Assembly: GCA_963978905.1 (NCBI GenBank)
Contig: OZ022259.1
Location: forward strand, 13,082,001-13,146,000
DNA: 64,000 nt
Source of the DNA: Trichostrongylus colubriformis
Lineage: Eukaryota; Nematoda; Chromadorea; Rhabditida; Trichostrongylidae
Direction of reading: 5' to 3'
Positions 51,650-62,508 of this stretch are shown here, in pieces. Both the position numbers and the translations under genes were made by a program. Below the pieces are notes generated by a model. It saw nothing but the letters and a program-made list of their open reading frames with translations, searched no databases and had not been told where the DNA came from. Positions within the stretch are counted from its first letter, which is position 1; each line of letters begins with the position of its first letter.

Positions 51650-54600
51650 ATGGAAAATTTTCAGGAAACGTTGAAACTTCCTGATTCTTTCAATCTATTT
51701 TCTCACGGACTTGAACCTCCTCCAAGTGATTTCGATGCGAATTCTGTCGGTTTCGTCGATATAGAACAACTGAGAGAATTGGAAGAACTAGTGAGTTTAT
51801 GTTCAAATTATGTCCTGATTTTTCTATTTTATCTTTACCCTATAACCACGCATAACCTCTCATTAAAAGTAACCATGCCTGCATCTCAATTTCTTTTTTT
51901 TAAATGCAGTCTACTGAATGGAGTTCTGCCCCATATTAAATGTTCCGCAGCTCTAGCATCGATCTGTCGTACCACTCTTCTTTTGTGAAAAATTTTAAAA
52001 AACTGTTGGTTGTCACTTCAATAATAATCGTCTATTTTCAAATCATATAGAGAATAAAACTTACAGTTTCGATCAATCCCTTTTGTGGAGCGCCTCGCAT
52101 TTCACCTCTGTTCACCATCGTGGTGCCATTTTAATGCTACAGTCCATTTCGGAGCGCTTGATAGGGCGTGGCCTACGGACTTGGGTGAGAGTATCAAACC
52201 CTCTCACGTTGCCACACACCCTCACTATCGCCACACGCTCTCACTCTCGCCACTCAGGCCAACCCCTATCAAGCGCTTTGAGGTACAGGTCAGCGTTTTC
52301 ATTGCCGAAACTAGTACGGTACCTAATCGCCAACTCCAGACCAAAGGCCATCACCAAGCCATGCGAATGAGAGCACATAATCCGGAGATTAGCAACATTG
52401 GCTCTCACATTGGGTTAAATGGAGCATCTTAAATCGCTTCGGTGGTAATCTAATGAATTGCACAGCGAAGACAGAAGGTCGGTACATGAGACATATTGTG
52501 TTCTTATAAGATCTGATACGCAGTTTGAGCTCCAATTGAGCTATGTACGATCTCCACAATTTACCGCACTTCTAAGTGTTTAAGGGCCTTAGGAATGGGC
52601 AATTTTCAGTTACCAAAGCTTTTTTAATTACGTATTGTTGAGAAAGAAAACAGCAGTTTCTTCTATAACCGGACCTCCTGATTTCGAAAACACAACTTTC
52701 AGCCATTATGCTTATCAGGGAAAATTATCAGACGAGCGAGAATCAAACTACGTACACTGAGGGTCACCCGGATATTACTACGTTCCCCTATCTAACGGTT
52801 ACTTGTTTCATGCATGGTGCGACATGGCATCAGTACGAAGGGGTACTGAGGGAGTTATGATATCAATTTCAGATATTCATGATAAAGGAGCACTGAGGAT
52901 TGATGATACCATGTCCAAATGACCTCTTACTGCTTCCAGCCAGAAGCTTTCTTAGGTAGTTTTCCCGCGGCGTAGTAGTGACTAGCGTTTTAGTAATTAA
53001 ACTCTTCTGATTTCTTGCGTCCGCTCCACTTCTATTTTGGCCTACCCGGGTTCATTCTTGTGCTGGAACAGCTTCGAGTATTCGTTCATTTTTTCGTTTA
53101 GGTTCATGCACAATTTCCATAAATTTTTCTATGAAATCTATAAAAGCCCACTTTAGAAAAATATTTCTTTTGCTGCTTGGCCTTCCTAGTAAGAAATACG
53201 TGCTAGTAGATGCAATTTTCTGTGGATACCTGCAAAAGTAGACAAATAAGCAGTAATCAGCGAACAAGTGCAGCGACGAGACCAAGCAAAAAATCATGTT
53301 GATAAGCATGGATACTGTAGATTGTAAATTTTAAGGTGAACAGGACTTCGGAACATGTCTTTTAAGAGCCTGTCGGCTGTTAACGCGGGCTATGAGTTGT
53401 GAAACATAAGGCTGCGTTCATACTCTGCGGTGCCGGCGACAGGGCGTGGCTGCGTGTCTGTGCGTCTCCGTCTATGACACCCTGCATCGTTGCCTGCGTC
53501 GTCTCTGTACCCTTCTGTGCCACTCTCCTCGCTGCCTGTGAATGCAACCAAGCCCTGTTGGCGTTGAGTATGAACGCGGCTTAGGCCTGTGGCCCATGAG
53601 GGGTGAAATTCGAAAGCATACATGACTATCTCATCCTAAAATTTTGGAAACGCTACCACTATTCAAGTGAAGAACCATCTCACTCGCAGTTTTTCACATC
53701 CAGAAAGAATGTTATGACAGATCAGTCTTCGAGCTGTGAAATGTTCAATTACTCAATAATTGAGAATTAATCAATTCTAAAATTATACTAATAACTTCTC
53801 CACTTTCCCTCTATTTTTCCACACAACGATTTATCCTCTCGCATGGGGCTCTGTTGTTTTACCCCTTGGATAGTTAGCCTAGAGACAATCGTTCCGCTTG
53901 ATTTGGTCCTCACTTCGCTTACCCTTGGATGAGTCAACGTGCCATGTGACACAATCAGCAATTGTCGTGGAAACATCACGAGGAACCAGCGTAGGAGCTT
54001 GTGTCAAAGCTTAAATTGAGTGCCAATCTACGCCCACGCGTTTCTTATCTCGCCGACACTTGCTCCTTGCTCACGACCACGAGGAATGATAAGCGTTGAT
54101 GTGAGCGCATACGTAAAATCAATATTTCGAGAGATTGTTCTGGAAAAGCTCCAGGAACTGTGAGATAATATGGTGTCTTGCTTTTAGTTTTCGCTCACAG
54201 CGCTTTAAATCAGTCTTCTCGAGATTCGCCGTGCTTTCGACTCACGGAGCTTATAGGCATTCAATAAATTGCGCATCTGTGTTTGCCCAGCGCATGGGCA
54301 GGTCACTCTCCGACAAGCTTAATCTATACCTTGTGGGCAGATTTGTTATCGAGTTTTTGATAGCGCTGTAAACGGTTCAGGCAGGACTTGGTGCTCCAGC
54401 GTCTGCCTGTAGCGCCTTTAGCCCCACCTATCCACCCAAAATGGGCTTACTTGACCTAGCTCAGAATCAATGAAAGATTGTATAAGAGAATTCATTCTGA
54501 TCCGTTTCTTGTATAGTTCCTCTTCAGGAAAAAGCTTCGGTGATCTCTGTGCCAGTTCTTCCTGCTACGGTGAAACGAACGTCGTTCGCCTCATTACGTA

Positions 54601-57600
54601 AATGGATGCCACGTCGTTGCAGTGCCACAGCTCATTGTTATGACAATTTGGGCACCGCTATTGAACACCCCGCTCAGAATCACTTGCGAGAGATGTATCG
54701 ACGAGGGAAGATTCTACGATCTTCGTCAACGTCATCCATAAAGCTCCCATGTCCTTCGAAAAAGCGCTCTTTACGCAGGACACTTCGGAAGTTCGTCTTC
54801 TGTGGCTTCAGATAGCAGTTCCTGCTGTGTCTTTGATATACTGTTATGGAATTTAAGAAGCGTCATCCCACCGGGGAGGGGTAAACTGCTGAATGATGAA
54901 TAGTTACATACTTCCTCTTGTATGTACGGTAAAGAGTAAAATAGATGGCACTGTTTGCCAAAGCAACCCCACTGATTCGCATTTTTATGTGGTTGAAAAG
55001 GTGATTTTCTGTGAAAATTTGGATTCGACGATTAACTTGCATCTGGGGATTATTTGACCTCAGAACAGAACCCGAACCTGATTTTCACTTGTTATGAATC
55101 GCTCGGCGCCCGCGTCGCGGCCTCTGGCGCCAAGGGTGAACCACCAAATTTCAGTGGCGCGGGCGCCAGACGGTTTTGCTTGAATTCGTCAGGTCAAATT
55201 ACCTTAGAGCACAAGTTTCTGGTCAGGCCACAATTTTCGTTGAAATTTTCGCTCTTCTTTCAACCGTAGATCGTCATTAAGGTAAGGTTGCCGGTACGCC
55301 AGTCATGTGAAGGCCTTTTCTCTAACAAATATTCAGCATCTTACCCCATCCCCCTATTAGGATGCACCTGTCCATGTCTCAGCATCCTGTAGATCCCGTC
55401 TGCATCGATCAGTGATTTTTTTCCTCCTGTTTTAACAAACTCTTTTTGACTTGAATTCGTCATAATGGTCGCATAATTCCAGTCATAACCCAATGATTCT
55501 CCATGTTACTGCAAATCTCATCTTCATGAAAATAGTAACTTATTACTAAGTTGACCATTTTTTTTCAGGCAACTATGCATTGTTGTTTTGAATATGTGAA
55601 CGAGAATGAAATTTTATCTATTATGTGCGAAACTGTAGTATTCGGGTCTAGCTGTGTAAAATTCGATATTTTAAACATTGCATACAACTTTAAAGACATC
55701 CGTGTGCCGTTGTTTTGCTGAACGAGGTTTTATAGGTGGATCAATTTTCATTTACGGCCTGACGTTTCGACTCCTTCGTGGCCCAGTCGCACATTATACT
55801 AACAGTAGTCGGTAGCGACGTCCACCACTCGCTGTGGATCACAGGGCCTCTGAAGACGACGAAAGGGTCGAAACGTCAGGCCGTTAATAAAAATATATCC
55901 ACCTAAAAACCTCGTTCGGCAAAGCAGCACACGGATAATCTGAACATCAAGCCGAGGTTTCAAGAAGAGAGAACTTGGAGAATCCTAAAAACATCGTTAG
56001 TGATAGTGAGAAAAATTAGAGCTGGGAAGCTGTGATCACTGGAATGAAACGGCGTTTTAAGGGATGAGCTGTGGTGAAACTCGCATTGGAAGCGTGCTTT
56101 TGAGTACGAGTGTCCAGATTCTTCTGTTACCCATATATTTATACTGGTTGCTTACTAATTGCCGCGTGCTAAGTTCTACACGAAAAAGCAAGAATGCAAT
56201 TGAGACAGAGCTCCTGAAAGTGACGGACGACGGGTGGTGCGTTCGAGTGGGTTTGGACGCTAGGCAAACACGCGACGATCACGTGGTCAGGGACCCAGAG
56301 TGAGAAGAACACCAAAATCGAGCGCGAAAAATTGAACTGCGTCGACTGTTCGATTGTTGCTTGGCGGCATTTCAAACGATGTCGCTCTTCTTTCAGTTTT
56401 TCGACTTATGCTTTGGAACAGACAATTTTTTGATTGTTTTCGTGTTTCTATTCATCTACTGACAGAGTATGGTGGTCTAAAGAAGAAAAAGAGTCATGGA
56501 ATTTTCGTGGACGATTCCTTTGAATGCCTATGTCGCACCGCTTACGATCACCGAGTCGCTGTAAGGGGAGCGGCAACATATATGTATGCCACCCGAGTGT
56601 TTTGGCTGGCTTCGCCGTCTGCATTATTCCCTTTAGGCTACTTTCATACTTTGCGTAGGCAGGGCGTGGCTGCATTCACAGGCAGCGAGGCAGAATGGCT
56701 GGGGAAGTGCTGAGACGACGCAGGCAACGAGACAGACTGGCATAGGCAGAGACGCAGGGACACGCAGCCACGCCCTGCCGCCGGCACAGCAAAGTATGAC
56801 TGCGGTATTAGTGATGCAGAGGGCAAAAGCACGTGAAAGGAAGTGGTAAATGGGGAGACCTTTGATGACCATCTACTTTGTACTTTCTCGAATTTTGCAC
56901 TGGTTGGCATCTCTATTTCCATGTTCCACGCTTTCAACACAAGTGGCAGAATTGCGGTGTTTTTTAAAGCGAACATTTCGATAAGCTTGGGCGACTTACC
57001 ATCTTGGTGCAGTGAATCCTTGAGAGGCTATCCAGGTTGCATCCTTTTGCGCCACCACGAGGTGCCATACGTTGGAAGCCACGTTTACCATGAACTTTTA
57101 ACTGAGCTGTCCTATAAGGAGCTCAAGTAAGAGTGGTTATCCTGAGTTCGAGTGGGTGTAGCGCTATAATGGCTACCGCGGCGACAGAAATAGAGTTCAA
57201 CCTGGATAGTCAACCGAGGATATGTTGCCTTATGAAGACAAGGCTTTCAAGTAATGAAAGATGTTATCCATGCAGTTATCCGAAAAATTTCGAACAGTGT
57301 GTTGGCTTATTTAAATTATTTTATTGCTTTCGTGCTCCTTTCCAAAAACGCTATACAATAGAACAGAGGCAGAACACCGCTTCCAACACCTGCGACTTAC
57401 CATGAAAACAGAAAACTAGAAGCACGTACCTTGGCTGGAGGCAATTACTTGCACGATTGAACAGTTTCCCCTGTATGTGCACCCTATCGAATGCCAAAGA
57501 TTCATAGATAATTGCACTATACTTGTTTTTCATTGGTAAACAATTACTGGACCATACAGGGGGTGCCAAAAAAAGTAATTTTGTCTCCTCCACTTTCAAC

Positions 57601-60600
57601 CCCACTTTAGTCGAATTAAAGCAAATTCTGTTGAGATATTTTCATACCCAGATTCTAGAGCAGACCTCACTCTATCACTATACTCCGTGGCAGCCTTCTG
57701 CACGAGCAGGAACGGGAGCGAGGAAAGAGTGAACAAGATGTGTCACCTCAACTGTGCAAAATCCTAAATTTCGTCGCCCTCGTTCACAACTTGCTGAGGT
57801 CCGTTCACTCTGAGTACCTAAGGGGATTCATACTGGGTGATGTTCCTTAACATTCTGTTTTTTCCGGGTTCCTAGCGCCCTTCGTTTCCAAGAGCCAAAA
57901 CGTGCCCTCACCACTGAAACCCCTCCGGAGGCGGATTTGGGCATGAAAATGATACTTCTTATCCTAGCAGCCTTGTCCAAGCAGCAGGGGCCCTGTGACT
58001 TCCATGAACCGAAGGGCCAATCCTCAGGAAGCTCCCCACAAAAGATCTACCACTGAGCCTGGTTTCACTGTTTCACGCGGACCTTGATACTGTAGGTACT
58101 CCGAAGCCCGACTGCGCCGAATGAAAGCTCGATATTTTATAAAGGTGAACGTAGGGAGCCACAGCTTGTTCCTGCTTTTAGAGGAATATTTCGGGAGTAC
58201 TTTGCCCCAATGCTTTTATCTCTATAGTTTCCCCATGTTTTGTATAATGGGCGGATGTTAGCCGTGGGCAAAATTACTTTTTTTGGCACCCCCTGTACTT
58301 CATACCCACTGTAGTTTTTGCGCTCCAATGCGTGTCCGATTCATTGGCGCGAGTTGCAAGCGTTTAAAATCGTATCTGCAGCGCAATGTGCGGAAGAAAT
58401 CTCAGCAGCTGTGAAGATGTTACGCATTGCAAGGGAATTGTCGGAAACCGAAACGAGTAGTTTCTCTATATTCGAAGACATTCCCTGTGAAAGTGAGGAC
58501 AAAACGTCGTGGCGTCATATCGAAGTGCAAACAGAGGTTCGTGATATTTTTCAAGATCGTTTTTAGTATTCCTGCTTTTCTGTATATGTTCTCATTTCAT
58601 TATTCGGATTTATGGTATTTTGTTGGATCAAAGTCGGGGGGGGACTCAATTTTGCGTCGACGTTTCAGCCACGTCAAAGCTTCTTTCCCTCCCTAGGCTT
58701 AGGCTAAAGCAGATGAGACCTATGCTTTGACATATGCTTTTTTATGTGGAAGGAGGAGATATCAATTTTAGTCTAAGCCTAGGGAGGGAAAGGAGCTTCG
58801 ACGTCGACGCAAAGTTCCGTCTCCCCCCCCCCCTTTGTTTGAACCATTTCGTTTTTATTTTAGTTTGTAGCACTTTTAGAAAATTTTATTCACAAATCCA
58901 GGTGAATCAGCTCTGACCTTTTCATATAATGAAATCCTGGATCAGTGTGAAGGAGGAAAGTAGAGCGTAGAGGCCGTATACTAACTCAGGACGAGCTCCG
59001 AGACGAATGGAGTAATCACGTTTGGGGAAGGGATGCTAAGTTATGGATTGGTTTGTCTACTTCAGAGATCTTTGGGTGTCAAAGCGTTTGGGAGGAGGGC
59101 ACTTATTGTCGCGCTGTTGTCCCTTACTTCCGTTCGGATAAAAATTGAGGGGAAAATAACGCCGTGCGCCAAGCACAGTGGAGTGTCTCCTCCTCCTCCA
59201 TCTTCATTACCACCGATCTTTCTCCCTCCCACTGATATGGCCTTGGGCTAGCCTCCGCTGCTATGCTTCCTTCACACTGAACGAAATTCTCCAGTTTAAA
59301 TAAATGGGAAAGTAGTCCTTCGACGTGCCGGATTTGGTCTATAAAGTAGTATGTATTTTGGTCACTTTCCGGTTAAGTTATAGGCACCTGGTCATGCAGA
59401 AAAAAAAGAGTGCTTCTTCATGATTGAGTCTTTTTTAGCTGTCCTTCAGTACTACATTTAATCGCTTTCGGTTCCGCATAACAGAATAAGAGCTAGTAAT
59501 TACTTGTATTGTCTGTTTCTTGAAACTTCTGCGGCAGACCAAATGTCCTGTCAGAACCTGTTTGTTATTGGCACTCATGTACCATAGGGGTAGCACTCAA
59601 AAATAACACTTAGTGGGTAGAAAATTTTAGCTCACCTTGCAAAAGGATACCAAGGAAACTTCACACTTAAAATCTGATTCGCCCATTCCGGAGCTCCTTC
59701 CCTCCAAGCCTTAGGCAAAAATCACAATTCTGGTTTGCATTAGTACCTTAGTACCTTTCAGCACATAGAAACATAATACTAGAACAATGAAATGAGTGTG
59801 GTGTGGCTTCATATGCAAGTAACGCCGTGGTCATAGAAGATGCACGCGCAATACGCACCGCGCGATCCATTCCATACTAACTCGTTTAAGTCACGTTCAT
59901 ACTTTACGCACCGACGGCTCGAAATCATGCGCCCGTCGCCGTGGTTAGCGCAGGCACATGACTTTGCTCCGCCGCTGTTGGTGCCGTGGCAGTACGCAAA
60001 GTATAAACGCGGCCTTACAGGTCGTGTTAGTATAAGTTTCACTCCTCAATAACACTTCCAATTTCTTTCACAATGTTGCATGCGAGCTGATTTTCAGCAG
60101 TACGAATAATTGCGTACGAACTGAGATGTGGTATAAGCCTGAGCCTAGGGGAAAGAAACACTTCACAGACGGGCAATCATCAGTCACAGACACTTCAATA
60201 CAAAGGCATCCTTATAACAATCGGACACCTTGATATTACGTGTTTTGAAAATTTGATGTATTCAATTTCCTATTGTAACTTCAAATGCGTTTTTGAGTGC
60301 TTTCCCATAGTGCATGAACGCCTGTTCATCATTACGTTAAGATTTCTTGTGACCATGTGGCGCTCTCCACTGAAGTCTCCATCTCATCTGACGGCGCGGA
60401 GTGCTCAAGTGAATGTCCTGATGTGGTCTTTTGGCGTGCTGTTGCAACACAGCGAGCGAGTGAGCTGGACGGCATACGGGAAGAGATAGAAAAGGTGAGA
60501 TTCAGAAGATCCCTCCATAGAGGTCTTTTACCTTATAACGTGCAGTATTTTTTCTATCCATCGCTTGGCCGTAGCTTAACGTGCGGTGTTAGACGTTTCA

Positions 60601-60791
60601 GCAATATTATTTTGTTGTTCTAGTTATTGATGTTTAAGATCGAATCGCTGACGATGAAAAACATCATGGAAAAGCAAGCGCTGGACAAGAAACATGATGA
60701 GCTGTATAGCCAGTTGCAGAGCATTCTTCAGAATTCGGATGATGATGAGGATTCGGGCACTTTCCAAGGGGAAAAACAACAGTTGACGTAG
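51650..60791 (+). CDS. Geminin-family coiled-coil protein, upstream cistron
   Basis: Proposed exons: 51650-51790 (MENFQETLKLPDSF to ELEEL, GTGAGT donor), about 54528-54790 (basic, RRTLRK end), about 58382-58536 (ends HIEVQTE), about 60342-60494, and 60624-60791 (TAG). The last two are secure. They join to a geminin-like coiled coil, FWRAVATQRASELDGI followed by a long heptad helix and an acidic tail, NSDDDEDSG. The WxxxA pattern before the helix is that of geminin, GEMC1 and multicilin. The first two exons join in phase 0; the joins to the 58382 and 60342 exons are unsettled and an exon may be missing, so the N-terminal half could belong to another transcript. Family members bind Cdt1 or each other and control replication licensing or differentiation. 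An AATAAA follows at 61091, just before the next gene. Confidence 0.6.
53407..53583. mobile_element. Small inverted-repeat element, family A, copy 7
   Basis: Nearly symmetrical ends: TAAGGCTGCGTTCATACTCT and GAGTATGAACGCGGCTTA. This is the best-preserved terminus pair of the family. Intronic in the upstream geminin-family gene. Confidence 0.75.
55700..55935. mobile_element. MITE with about 70-bp inverted ends
   Basis: Left CCGTGTGCCGTTGTTTTGCT continues through GAACGAGGTTTTATAGGTGG and CGGCCTGACGTTTCGAC. The right end repeats these in inverse order, ending GGCAAAGCAGCACACGG. Intronic in the upstream geminin-family gene. Confidence 0.8.
56633..56810. mobile_element. Small inverted-repeat element, family A, copy 8
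   Basis: Begins TTAGGCTACTTTCATACTTT and ends AAAGTATGACTGCGGTATTA. The interior has CAGGGCGTGGCTGCATTCAC and the inverse CAGCCACGCCCTG block. Confidence 0.7.
57555..58297. mobile_element. Non-autonomous mariner-type element, perfect 29-bp TIRs
   Basis: Starts TACAGGGGGTGCCAAAAAAA (57555, continuing to 57583) and ends with its exact 29-base inverse (58269-58297). TA at both outer edges fits Tc1/mariner insertion. No transposase frame is present in the 743 bases. The right end is 17 bases before a TAG acceptor used or usable by a geminin-family exon. Confidence 0.9.
58622..58848. mobile_element. Family B MITE, copy 3
   Basis: TGGATCAAAGTCGGGGGGGG at left, CCCCCCCCTTTGTTTGAACC at right, with paired inner arms CCCTCCCTAGGCTTAGGCTA and TCTAAGCCTAGGGAGGGAAA. 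Intronic in the upstream geminin-family gene. Confidence 0.75.
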
Positions 60792-61090
60792 CATGATTCT
60801 GTAGCCTTCGTTTTTGTTCTGGTAAATTCTGTGCATTAACCAAAACAGGTTAAGACCAAAAGAAAACATGTTTTTTCAACTGACAGTGTTGTATAGTATT
60901 TTTTTGTATACCATTTCTTAACTTAAGCATTCGAGCATGTTGTTTTTCTCGTCAGCTAGCGAGTTTATACTTGTTCGTAAGATAGTGCAGTGTCATCTTC
61001 CTTCATTGTTTCCATTGTATTATCCATTGCCACTTTTTTCTGAAAACATTTTGGTGCTTCACCTGAATAACTTTACGTGTTGATGTGTAT

Positions 61091-61096
61091 AATAAA
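61091..61096 (+). terminator. Poly(A) signal of the upstream operon gene
   Basis: AATAAA 300 bases after the TAG stop at 60791, followed by T-rich sequence. It lies only 77 bases before the next gene's acceptor. Confidence 0.75.
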
Positions 61097-61170
61097 CATT
61101 TGTTCTTTTTCATGCGTTGTATTTTTTAGTGTTTGGATCACTTACCATTTTTCTTTTTGCATGTTTACTG

Positions 61171-61173
61171 TAG
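61171..61173 (+). promoter_or_regulatory. Probable SL2-type trans-splice acceptor
   Basis: A T-rich tract ending TGTTTACTGTAG, 77 bases after the upstream poly(A) signal and 30 bases before the ATG at 61204. This spacing is typical of intercistronic regions in nematode operons, where SL2-class leaders are added. Confidence 0.65.
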
Positions 61174-61203
61174 TTGGATAAAAGTCCTAGGTTCGATTCA
61201 GAA

Positions 61204-62508
61204 ATGGCCAGTCTTCGAGTGGGACTCAAACAGTTTTCAAGTTCCAATACAAATAGTCCATCAATAAAAATCTTGAACGCGAAGAAGGCGAATGTAGTTC
61301 AGAGTCTCGCTCCAGTCGCGGCAAGTTTGCTTTCAGTTCATTGTTTTCTTTTTTTCTTGGATTTCTTTCATATTATTCTCAGTACAGGAGAAAAGTGAAG
61401 TGGGGAAGAAAGTGACACCTGCGCCTACAGTTGAAGGCAAAGAGAACCAGGAAACGCAAGCGACAGTCGTGGTCTGTTTTGTTATATTATGCTTCAAGAA
61501 TTTTCTGTATATATTTAAAAAATGATAGTTCATGCGTATTTTGTAAAAGGCCTATCTTTAACCCTCTCCACTCCTATCAACCGCCTTGGTTCAGGGTTTA
61601 TTCTCTTGAATAATGTAATTAGTAGGTCTGGTTCCTGATGAGAAATATCAACCAAGGGTTTCCGAATCAATTATAGTGAGCATCAACTACCACATATGGT
61701 TTGTCGTGTTTTGGAAGCGTTTTGTTGGTGTATCTGCTCCTCACTGCCTACCATTCTTAGGTGTTCCAAAAAAAAAGAACAAAAGAAGAAATGAGAAGTG
61801 ACTTCGGGGCTCCCTACTTTTGCGGATTTTTGCATTCGTAAGATCAGGTGGTGAGAATAGGTGCCAAAGGGTAGTAGTTTTTTTTATGACAAGCCTCGGA
61901 GACGCTGGGCTTATACCCAATTGATAGTAGTTTTCACGTGCATTTTGAACGAACGCTATGCATCCAATATAGTGTCATCTTCAGGTCAAAGCTACCCATG
62001 CACAGACTGATGTTATAGCAACTAAGAAACCACCTCCGATAACCAAGGAGGTATATTTGTTTCTATCTCATCTGTAGTGAAGCAATACTTTTGGAAAGAC
62101 AGCCTTGCTCTTAAGGATCTGTTATGCGATGAACCGACATCGTCATATTGGCGCGGTATGGCCGAGAAGTTCGAGAAAGAAATCGATATTGAACTGGAAA
62201 CCAGTTTCAATGTGAGCTCCAGTTATATTTTTTGTGAAAGCTCAGAGCTTCCATGAGTTCATCACGGTCTAACATTGTTCGCAAATGATCGTGAAATCCT
62301 ATTTTAGAATGCATTCCGCTTTGGTTTTGTCATTGAAGATGTCTACTAATTATACTGCTTGCAGAAATCACTCGAATTAGATAAATCTTATGAAGAGCTG
62401 GAAGATTCGAAAAATCGTCTGAAAGTACTAATGGACGTCATGAATGACGTCATAGACGATGACCAGAACGAGGAAACGAACGAAGAACATAAAGAGCAAA
62501 ACGAATGA
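61204..62508 (+). CDS. gmn-1: Geminin (DNA replication licensing inhibitor)
   Basis: Geminin binds Cdt1 and blocks re-loading of MCM helicase. Exons: 61204-61324, 61383-61471, 61985-62050, 62083-62211 and 62365-62508 (TGA), giving 182 residues against about 200 in vertebrates. Residues 1-90 are low-complexity and basic. Residues 93-112 (QYFWKDSLALKDLL, then CDEPTS) lead into SSYWRGMAEKFEKEI (112-126), which matches geminin's PSSQYWKEVAEKR-type start of the coiled coil. The heptad helix runs to about residue 165, followed by an acidic tail, DDDQNEETNEEHKEQNE, as in geminins. The start is the first ATG after an operon-type acceptor. One problem: the only in-phase join between exons 3 and 4 needs a 32-base intron with a weak GTGAAG acceptor. 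A better CTGTAG acceptor at 62075-62077 is out of frame. AATAAA follows at 62878. Confidence 0.8.

Noticed and set aside
53052..53309. Minus-strand hydrophobic frame, possible receptor exon
   Set aside because: No motif and no supported splice chain; it lies within the large intron of the plus-strand geminin-family gene.
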